This document shows positions 35,901 to 64,000 of a DNA stretch of 64,000 nucleotides, one piece after another. The position numbers and the translations under genes are program-made. Below the pieces are notes generated by a model, which saw nothing but the letters and a program-made list of their open reading frames with translations, did not search any database and was not told where the DNA came from. How positions within the stretch are numbered: position 1 is the first letter of the stretch; the number at the start of each line of letters is the position of its first letter. Location: contig NZ_JAQQXR010000004.1 of the NCBI RefSeq assembly GCF_028595325.1, positions 310,001 through 374,000 on the forward strand, given 5' to 3'. This DNA comes from Janthinobacterium fluminis (GTDB taxonomy: Bacteria; Pseudomonadota; Gammaproteobacteria; Burkholderiales; Burkholderiaceae_D).

Positions 35901-37755
35901 CCTGGACAACCAGGCGCGCGTAGCCGCTAGAGCCGGTGCCGACGAACAGGGCGGTCTTGCTGCCCGCCAGACTTTGCGCCGAATAACCGGCGTCTTCGAC
36001 CGCCTTCCAGACGTAGGTCATCAGCAGCCGCTGCTGCGGGTCCATGGTCAGGGCTTCGCGCGGCGAAATGCGGAAGAACAGCGGATCGAATTCGGCCAGG
36101 CTGTCGATCACGCCGGCCCGGCTGTTGATACGCACGCCCGGCTCCAGTCCGAACTCAGCCGCCAGCTTGTCCCAGTCCCAGCGCGCCTGCGGCACTTCGG
36201 TAATGCAGTCGCGCCCGTTGCGCAGGTTTTCCCACAGTGCCGCCAGATCCTCGGCCAGCGGGAAGACCCCGCTCATGCCGATCACCGCCACCGGCTCCGG
36301 CGCGCCCTCCGGCGCGGCTTTCGCCGCTGCGGCGTGGACAAGCCGCTGCGGCGGCGCCACCGACCGCGCGGCCTGCGCCGCAGGGGCTGCGGGCAGCCGG
36401 TTCACCGGCGCGGCCACATGCAAGACCTGCGCCATCTGCGCCCGGTAAGCCTGCACCAGGTGGTGCGCCAGCGCATCCAGCGTCGTCGTCTCGAAGAACT
36501 GGGTCGGACTCAGCGCCAGGCCATACTTCTTGTTGAGCTGGTTGCCGAAGGTGGTTTGCGAAATCGAATCAAAGCCGAACTCGGTAAGCTGCGCGTCCAG
36601 GGCGATGTGCCTCAGCGGCAGTTTCAACAAGGTGCTGACCTCCTGCGTCAGCGCGCGCTGGACCTTTTCCAGCAGTTCGCCGTCTTCGCCTTCGCCGCCG
36701 GACTGCGCCGCCTGAGCGGCATCCTGCCCCGGCATTTCAGGCGCCGCCTGCACACCGGCCGCCGCGCTATCCAGTACGCGGCTGCTGAACCCCGACAGCC
36801 GCACACAGACCGCGCCGTTCTCGTCGCCGATCTGCACGTCCACCTTCTGCACCGCGCCATGCGCGTCAGTGCCCGGGCTCAGGCGCGCCAGCACCCGCGC
36901 CCGCGCCGGCAGCGGCGCCAGAATCTCCACCCGCTCCATCGCGAACGGCAATGCCAGGCGCTGCTCATCCCCACTCTGCACGCTCATCAACAACTCGGTC
37001 GACACCTGCAGCGCGCAATCCATCATCCCCGGATGCAGGGCAAAGCCGGTTTCCAGGCGCTGCGCCCGGGACTGGTCGAGGTCGCCCAGCGCCCACGGCT
37101 GGCCGGCGGCGTCGCTGCCCGTGCGCACCCGGTCGACCAGATCAAACTGCGGGCCGTAATGGAAACCCAGCGCCGTGTGCAACTCGTGGTGCCGCTGCGC
37201 CGAGGTTTCCTCCCGGGCATGCGCCGCCAGGGCGTCCAGATCCAAGGCCGGCGCGGCATCTTGCGCCAGCAGCATGGCGCGGCCCTGGCTGTACGGCAGC
37301 GCTTCGTCATCCCCGTGGATGCGGTACTCGAACGTGCCGCCGTCCAGCGTCGACAGGGAGATATGCACCTGCAGCGGGGCGGCCGCGCCGTCCGCTGCCG
37401 TATGCACGACGACGGGCCGCAGGAACACGACGCCTTCGAGGCAGATGCCGCAGCCCGCGCCATCGAGTTCGAGGGCGGCCGCAACCGCCGCGCGCGCCAG
37501 CTCCAGATGCGCGGCCCCGGGCAGGATGCGCTGTCCGTGGACAAGGTGGTCGGCAAAAAAGAACTCGTCGCCGCTGAACGTCGCGCTGTAGCGCTGTTGC
37601 GCCTGCGTCGAGGTATTCCGCTGCGCCAGCGGATGCAGCGGCGCCGGCGCCGAAACGGCGGCGCGCTCCTGGTACTGGCGCACGAGTTCCAACGCCTGAT
37701 GATGCGAAACGCGGCGGCTTTTTACTTCCTCGAGAACGTACTGTAGAAAATTCAT
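18160..37755 (-). CDS. trans-AT polyketide synthase with tandem heterocyclization domains, gene B
   Basis: 6,531 residues, complete. It starts with ATG at 37753-37755 (MNFLQYVLEEVKSRR), 21 bases after gene A, with only a weak GAGAAA ribosome site. Domain order is docking-DH-ACP / KS-DH-KR-ACP / KS-DH-KR-ACP / KS-DH-KR-ACP / KS0-ACP / Cy-Cy. There is no AT and no in-line ER. The N-terminal helical segment (about 35 residues) probably binds the tail of gene A, completing the split KS | DH-ACP module. The C terminus is two consecutive Cy domains with no A domain. Their partner A-PCP-PCP-Ox opens gene C, four genes further on. The stop TGA (18160-18162) overlaps an ATG in an ATGA. Expected chemistry: polyene extension, transfer by the KS0, then condensation and cyclodehydration with the amino acid activated by gene C. 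Confidence 0.97.
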   Translation of the reverse strand: MNFLQYVLEEVKSRRVSHHQALELVRQYQERAAVSAPAPLHPLAQRNTSTQAQQRYSATFSGDEFFFADHLVHGQRILPGAAHLELARAAVAAALELDGAGCGICLEGVVFLRPVVVHTAADGAAAPLQVHISLSTLDGGTFEYRIHGDDEALPYSQGRAMLLAQDAAPALDLDALAAHAREETSAQRHHELHTALGFHYGPQFDLVDRVRTGSDAAGQPWALGDLDQSRAQRLETGFALHPGMMDCALQVSTELLMSVQSGDEQRLALPFAMERVEILAPLPARARVLARLSPGTDAHGAVQKVDVQIGDENGAVCVRLSGFSSRVLDSAAAGVQAAPEMPGQDAAQAAQSGGEGEDGELLEKVQRALTQEVSTLLKLPLRHIALDAQLTEFGFDSISQTTFGNQLNKKYGLALSPTQFFETTTLDALAHHLVQAYRAQMAQVLHVAAPVNRLPAAPAAQAARSVAPPQRLVHAAAAKAAPEGAPEPVAVIGMSGVFPLAEDLAALWENLRNGRDCITEVPQARWDWDKLAAEFGLEPGVRINSRAGVIDSLAEFDPLFFRISPREALTMDPQQRLLMTYVWKAVEDAGYSAQSLAGSKTALFVGTGSSGYARLVVQARTAIEGYSTAGTVPSMGPNRASYWMDWHGPSEPIDTACSSALVAIHRAVALLQMGQCELALVGGVNTLIGPEAQISFSKAGMLGEDGRCKTFSKDANGYVRGEGAGMLMLKPLSAAERDGDHIYGLILGSSENHGGKASSLTAPNPRAQADLIKEAFDRAGVDPATVGYVEAHGTGTPLGDPIEVQGLQTAFAELAQRRGGDVPQAAYCGLGSIKTNIGHLELAAGVAGVIKVLLQMQHKTLVPSLHSAEINPYIQLEGSPFYIVRETQPWKVLNDARGNPLPRRAGVSSFGFGGVNAHVVLQEYIAQSETRADAAPSAFLIVLSARNEERLQDQARQLLQAIECGRLAPADLADLSYTLQVGRDGMEMRLACVVGTLEELREKLNLYLQGDPAIDQLYLGEVKRHKETLSAFASDLELQEAIVKWIQRGKLDKLADHWVKGLNYDWKQLYGDCKPRRISLPTYPFAREQYWPAGAEPTVAANGAMAAVLHPLAQRNTSDFFGQRYSTTFTGAETFLSGHLVQGKRVLPGVVYLEMARAALIQAGGLAGDAGLRLKEVAWAEPLVVEAEPVEVHIGLYPEEGGAVGFEMYSGEERVHSLGTMETFQPGAAERLDLAALRAQCGAATLVGGDCYARFAALGLAYGPAQQAIEAIHVGAGQALARLQLPAGVLDHVLTLSLLDAGLQAVACLAGDEQRGQPALPFTVETVEIVGRCTPQMWALVKAGGDSTAQVCKYDVTLCDDEGAIVVRFQGFAARAVEGQPGAGSVLLLRPEWRRQPAQGAAPQYQERHAVLCGVGVAAPALQERMTGAACVELAAGSDLAVDYSHAVQRLCAAVKAILQGKPAGPVLLQVVVPAEGPRQALAGLAGLLRTARQELPKLVGQLIAVGSGVGADALAAMLAANAACPQDVVIRHVDGQREVADWEEMTAEAAAPPPWKADGVYLLTGGLGGLGQLFATEIARRARGVTLVLTGRRELDDAGRQHVRALEALGATVAYRALDVADREAVRQLVLQVREEYQGLHGIVHAAGVLRDSLLLKKTPEEVEAVLAPKVAGLLHLDEASRDVELDWLICFSSTSAALGNAGQADYAAANGFLDSYAHYRNGLAAQGLRHGRTVSVNWPLWKEGGMQVDAATLQVMEQVAGLVPLASDDGLQALYRICGGAGAQAMVLSGVAGRIRQRLLARPERAVRDTAAPMPATGDAELLEEKIRRLLLNTLSTLLKMPAEDIDGEAELSEFGLDSVMLTEFNKQLNREYGIALTPTIFYEYPTLNRFAGYLAQENHAVFAARLLAPAAKAAPETAPETTAAPAPARLRRRFRPAPALAGAPAALRPAAPEPIAIIGMSGCFPMARDLDEFWDRLVGEQDCISEIPASRWDWRKSYGDPATEENKTNVKWGGFIDGVDEFDPLFFGISPKEAEMMDPQQRLLMTHVWKAIEDAGYAAGSLSGSRTALYVGTGAMGYGNLLDRAQLVIEGYSATGVVPSVGPNRMSYLLNLHGPSEPVETACSSSLVALRKGVMAIENGGCELAIVGGINTLVTPEAHISLGKAGMLCEDGRCKTFSAQANGYVRGEGVGMLVLKRLSAAERDGDHIYGLIRGTAENHGGRATSLTAPNPNAQADLLKEAYQAAGVDPRSVGYIEAHGTGTPLGDPIEVNGLKMAFKALYQDAGAAAPDAPHCALGSVKSNIGHLELAAGVAGVIKVLLQLRHKTLVGSLHCDEVNPYIDLQDSPFYLARQSGEWPALHDGQGRELPRRAGVSSFGFGGVNAHVVIEEYVGVANTRPARAPDGAALVLLSAKNAERLQAQAQQLLAAIEANGWGDDRLAELAYTLQVGREAMEERLALVVDSMAQLKERLAAFVAGQSGIADLFRGQVKRNKEALAVFGADEDMARAIEAWIAKGKLHKLVDLWVKGLAFDWSKLYGEQKPIRMSLPTYPFARERYWVPPGAAQPPAEVDGGLVALHPLVQRNTSDLSEQRFSTRLTGNEFFLADHVVQGKRVLPGVAYLEMAREAIRLAVGRQGAPGITLSHVVWGRPIVVEDTPADVHIALLPEDNGGLSYEIYSEAGGERLLHSQGRAATGAAGAPLTLDLARLRQVCTEEVPAAQLYARFRRQGLAYGPAHQALTALYRGEGTLLARLELPPAVAATASRFHLHPSLLDGALQALLGFAPEEQDGMRTALPFALQELQVLGDCGERMWAVARPSQGSQAQDTVQKFDLDLCKDDGAVCVRLNGFTTRVLENASAAGATLLLRPEWRADAGAAAEAPAYARHLVLLCDSRVDAAELSGSLDRAQCLHLPDGYVEQAESVLAHLQTLLQDKGKAPLLVQLVVPAFGPQQVAAGLAGLLKTARLEHPKLIGQLIALDEDNDAGALALKLRANSRRPQDVQIRYVEAERQVLGWSELADTAAQRPWKAGGVYLITGGLGGLGLIFAQEIARQAPGATLVLTGRRALDSAGRQVLRELEAAGARADYRAVDVADYDAVRWLVLQACEDYAGLHGIVHAAGVIRDGLLAAKTGATLREVLSGKVSGLINLDEASRDIELDCFICFSSLAAVHGNVGQADYAAGNAFMDSYATYRNGLVALGQRRGHTLSVNWPLWQQGGMQVGAATVQAMTRATGMLPLRSESGIDALYRALGSGLSQVAVAEGDAGRMRQVLLGAPAPHAPPPPPVKPAAPSPEPAAAGQDAAALRLKAGHYLRKLLAGTLHLPAQQVEIDAPLEKYGIDSIMVMSITVALERVFGPLSKTLLFEYQTLQALADYFVEQHLAQLSAVLDEPAAPPAAVAAPASDAAAAPFAAPRTTARRFLGGTLPQPAQAPVAKDDIAIIGVAGRYPQARDLAAYWDNLRKGVDCISEIPRERWDHTAYFDPDKNAPGKTYTKWGGFIDGVDEFDPLFFNLLPRDAELADPQERLFLQCAYAAMEDAGYTREMLERYQAQGMKGNVGVYVGVMYEEYQLYAAQQQQRGNALTVSANPASIANRVSYFLNLHGPSMAVDTMCSSSLTALHLACESLQRGGCEMAIAGGVNVSIHPNKYLMLGQGRFASSKGQCESFGLGGDGYVPGEGVGAVILKPLSRALADGDHIHGVIRATSINHGGKTNGYTVPNPLAQAKVIAGAIKAAGIEPRTISYIEAHGTGTSLGDPIEITGLSKAFAEYTSDRQFCAIGSVKSNIGHGESAAGIAALTKVLLQMRHGQLVPSLHSATTNPNIDFARTPFVVQQELAEWRRPLLDIDGVRREYPRIAGISSFGAGGANAHVIVEEWPAEAAPGYAPPAGQPLLVVLSAKQPERLLERARQLLEALERGEVTQANLADAAYTLQVGRAAMDARLALAVDSLETLRDKLRQVLQGDEAVDEVYRGDARRHKDEMWLLTADEDMQAMLAGWVAKGRHGRLLELWTKGLNFDWNSLYGPDDAPKPRRISLPTYPFARERYWLPVGPAAAPPAIAAQAAALHPLVQRNTSSFAEQRFSSSFDGREFFLADHQVQGRKVLPGVAYLEMARAAMEQAGGMAAGDGLRFRNVVWSRPLVVDDQAVALHIRLHPEQTAQVVFTVYGDDGDAAAYSRGTLEAFALAAPERIDLAALRAQCGRAEWRSADCYARFAQGGLQYGAAHQGIDTLYLGEGRVLARLVLPAPLAATRQQFGLHPSLLDAALQALIGLGPQEAGGAPSFLPFALEQLEVLGACEERMWAVASFSPGSRPGDRVQKFDLDLCDDDGRICVRFKGFSTRALEAEPGRAAGAGAIETVLLRPEWRAAPAPAGAAPVYSGHLVLLCDSQMDAAALAACLPAARCEHLPDDYAGQAERLLLQLQALLRAQPGTEVLVQVVVPEFGPQQAAAGLAGLLKSARLEHAKLVGQLVIVDREDDAAQLAAKLRESAGCPQDTQIRYGEGERQVLAWADLADNPPLLPWQADGVYLITGGLGGLGRVFAMEIAKQVRGATLVLTGRRELDEAGRQQLRALEACGATVEYRAVDVADREALRRLLLQVQEDHAGLNGILHSAGVLRDSLLLKKTRAELEAVLAPKVAGLVNLDEASRDMALDCFICFSSISAVRGNIGQADYAAGNGFMDAYAAYRNSLVAIGQRQGQTLSVNWPLWQEGGMRIDAATERAMRQMTGMVAMRSDAGIAALYRAFGSGLDQVAVLEGDPGRVRRLLADAVPAAVAGAAAPGAPAAASAALIERKLIGMAAALAKVAVEMLDGETELHEYGFDSIMATELGNRLNQEYRLDLAPTVFFEHPTLGGLARYLSSRHAANFGADPASPAPPMPAAAAPSPPRPALPQRLPAAAPAAPASGPEPIAIIGLSGRFPQADDVEALWQNLKAGRDCITEVPPERWDIAAYFDPQKGLAGKSYTRWGGFINGIEQFDALFFNISPREAQALDVQTRLFLQTVWTLLEAGGHTRESLRQQYQGQVGVYVGAMPQAAALPAGDPVLTPMATASGIANRVSHFFNFEGPSIAIDTMCSSAMMAIHLACRDLQQGECRLAVVGGINLSLSPQKFVSLSQVQLVGSHPACRSFTDGDGHLSSETVGAVLLKPLRLAIADGDAVLAVIKGTATQHSGRSTAYGAANPNAQARVIEESLRRAGAAPASIGYIEAAAAGLALADAIEVAALNKVFAAAGGKGWRCPMGAVKSGLGHPEMASGIAQLAKVVLQLQHRELAPLVAVGAPNRQLRLDETPFYLQHAAAAWEPLQGPGGQGLPRRALINSFGAGGTYVSAVIEEFVAAPAQPEGDVAAEAQLFVFSARSAERLQAVLGQALLRLEGGGSVVLRDLAYTLQAGREPMDCRLAVVATTRQELIGQLRAGLDGRQGSPLSLHRSVDAGAAAASPRLPAGVLDGWLVEGNLDGLAAYWAQGGVVPWARLHAGRAVRKIAWPTYPLAPTSYPLGAAVLAPAQPLPAAPANGAAASIVDAVAIALGIPAVELPMHQPLHTLGYNSIAALELKQRLEAALRRPVALALLADGQRSIEALLRSLEMPASDAGAATAIPASSLLPQLIPQAEARHEPFPLTDMQQSYLLGRKSTLDGDRIGAHLYLEIEVGGALNIFRLNQAWNRLVARHDMLRAVVGEDGRQRILPTVRDYRFKVLDLRRQSEAERRGKADRLRETMEHHVFAGAAWPLFDIRVAIGDEGRHRIHFSIDELIVDGLSLELLLRQWAQLYADPALVLPDMELLFRDYVLAMQAFEASDRYRQDLAYWLERLRGMPGGPLLARPGAGQAADGARRRTRLAGQLAAPHWQVLKAKAAALNVSPTSLMLGIFVEVLRTWAAEPSFTLVLTYFNRPPLHPQIRELIGPAISSLLFVVEAGHDADLAGILQAHHQRLWEDLEHSAVGGIQALRQLRGRGGRAVPATLPVVFTSMLGGAFPEPAAAPLGEVVYSVNQTPQVYLDHQLRESAGGLEYSWDVAEGYFESGLMRTMFAAYAAILEGLAAGRLAWTLASFAPAEKMAAVDADPATAQLAAFLAEAQGEDPLAPFQLTDQQQAYAVGRDKRLEGGGSSCQFYQELLAERLDVARLDQALAALIARHPMLRTVVQADGSQALLAQAPRYTIAVDDLRRHSREQRQAALAATRQAQLGRAVPLGEWPYFAVSVSLLEADKASVHLCFDLMLVDSTSIGQLLLELLRLYQQPQAALPPPGLSFRDYQRAVARFKGTQGHAERLAYWNRKFADLPAGPALPQLPATAALAGHAHQRISGELQAWGALKQYAAANGVAPGLIALTAYLEVLYAWNGQRPLAVVVPGWERLPVHPDIERVVGDFTALSWSVRESNMIQFAIRLKQVARQHADDLAQRPVSGLQALRRVMLRDRQRPLRFPVVFTNQVTPLTLRDAQFVLGEALSKTPQVYLDNLSSEAGSRLLCSWDFAGDVYAPAMVREMFDGYLRLLELLGSDPLAWQRSDFGDVIRARPAAYGEAADLALAT
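21000..23033 (-). other. gene B KS0-ACP module upstream of Cy-Cy
   Basis: The KS keeps Cys (DTMCSSAM) and a VKSGLGH motif, but EAHGTGT is EAAAAGLALAD, so the first histidine is lost. The C-terminal NAHVV motif is also altered (TYVSAVIEEF). A linker and an atypical ACP (LGYNS, near 21,108) follow. The likely role is non-elongating transfer of the polyketide to the heterocyclization domains. Confidence 0.85.
23160..27443 (-). other. gene B module: KS-DH-KR-ACP (third full module)
   Basis: The KS (DTMCSSSL, EAHGTGT, VKSNIGH) carries the VYVGVMYEEYQLY stretch of a second KS sequence group. The DH has DHQVQGRKVLP and HPSLLDAALQ. The KR has VYLITGGLGGLG near 24,160, VLRDS and ADYAAGN. The ACP (GFDSIM) is near 23,283. 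Expected outcome is a double bond. Confidence 0.88.
27610..31893 (-). other. gene B module: KS-DH-KR-ACP (second full module)
   Basis: The KS is active (ETACSSSL, EAHGTGT, VKSNIGH). The DH has DHVVQGKRVLP and HPSLLDGALQ. The KR has VYLITGGLGGLG near 28,640, VIRDG at the B-type position and ADYAAGN near 28,207. The ACP (GIDSIM) is near 27,730. Expected outcome is a double bond. Confidence 0.88.
33276..33760 (-). repeat. near-identical DH/KR junction, copy in gene B (partner 1-480)
   Basis: The DNA at the DH-KR junction and KR structural subdomain matches bases 1-480 of gene C closely. Base 1 corresponds to 33276, and the match may continue off the left edge. Confidence 0.8.
34985..36300 (-). 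repeat. near-identical KS block, copy in gene B (partner 48628-49943)
   Basis: Second copy of the duplicated KS. The alignment with the gene A copy is essentially uninterrupted apart from one codon. Confidence 0.85.
36450..37755 (-). other. gene B N-terminal docking - DH - ACP (half module without KR)
   Basis: A docking helix pair (residues about 1-35) is followed by a DH with DHLVHGQRILP and HPGMMDCALQ, both catalytic residues present. It then runs straight into an ACP (GFDSIS near 36,565). The KR present in the paralogous block of gene A (DH-KR-ACP-KS, about 52,440-48,628) is absent: the sequence jumps from SAAAG to GEDGELLEK. Without a KR this DH needs a reduced substrate from elsewhere. 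Confidence 0.85.
36765..37640 (-). repeat. near-identical DH block, copy in gene B (partner 51570-52440)
   Basis: Second copy of the DH-coding repeat. Differences are scattered single bases; the reading frame and the catalytic His and Asp are kept. Confidence 0.8.
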
Positions 37756-37776
37756 TATTGTTTTCTCATTACATTT

Positions 37777-64000
<26,224 letters not shown>

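Larger units (their letters stand above)
32050..36302 (-). other. gene B module: KS-DH-KR-ACP (first full module)
   Basis: The KS is active (DTACSSAL, EAHGTGT, IKTNIGH). The DH has SGHLVQGKRVLP, but the usual HPSLLD reads LTLSLLDAGLQ: the Asp is kept while the preceding His-Pro is lost. The KR (VYLLTGGLGGLG near 33,060) has VLRDS and ADYAAAN. The ACP has GLDSV near 32,176. The DH is probably active but less certain than the others. Confidence 0.83.

Overview
The whole 64 kb window is one leftward-transcribed (minus strand) biosynthetic operon from a GC-rich bacterium. It encodes a trans-acyltransferase (trans-AT) polyketide synthase / non-ribosomal peptide synthetase assembly line. No gene on the plus strand can be supported, and no intergenic gap exceeds about 30 bases. 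The organism is probably a Gram-negative of betaproteobacterial (Burkholderiales/Neisseriales) or myxobacterial type. I infer this from composition and from the style of the megasynthase; there is no rRNA or housekeeping gene to confirm it.

Layout in the direction of transcription, right to left. Gene A (37777-64000, 5' end beyond the right edge) encodes KS0(partial)-ACP / KS-KR-ACP / KS-DH-KR-ACP / KS-DH-KR-ACP / KS-DH-KR-MT-ACP / KS-DH-KR-ACP / KS-docking. Gene B (18160-37755) encodes docking-DH-ACP / three KS-DH-KR-ACP modules / KS0-ACP / Cy-Cy. Next comes a compact cassette of four trans-acting enzymes: an AT-ER fusion (15833-18115), an Sfp-type phosphopantetheinyl transferase (14966-15826), a stand-alone AT-fold protein that looks like an acyl hydrolase (13989-14969) and a calcineurin-type metallophosphoesterase resembling mycobacterial PptH (13171-13983). 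Gene C (13141 leftwards, 3' end beyond the left edge, so it has no stop in the window) encodes A-PCP-PCP-Ox / KS0-ACP / KS-DH0-KR-ACP / KS-DH-KR(partial).

How it works together. No module carries an in-line AT, so the free AT-ER protein should load malonyl units on all ACPs. The repeated KS-DH-KR modules build a conjugated polyene with one alpha-methyl branch. The chain is then passed through a non-elongating KS0-ACP to two tandem heterocyclization domains at the end of gene B. The A domain that opens gene C has the specificity code DVWHFSLVDK, which is the serine code, and tandem PCPs and an oxidase follow it, so an oxazole is predicted. This Cy-Cy / A-PCP-PCP-Ox logic with an AT-ER protein recalls the disorazole type of pathway (from memory, not searched).

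The most notable points are: (1) the right edge of gene A repeats the post-oxidase part of gene C, which predicts a second azole module just outside the window; (2) gene B begins with a paralogous copy of a gene A DH-KR-ACP-KS block from which the KR is missing; (3) three KS domains have lost the HGTGT histidine; (4) one DH has lost its catalytic Asp; (5) a PptH-like phosphoesterase is co-transcribed with the PPTase that would activate the carrier proteins; and (6) long near-identical tracts are shared between modules, pointing to recent duplication or gene conversion. Chain release (TE) and tailoring genes are not in the window.
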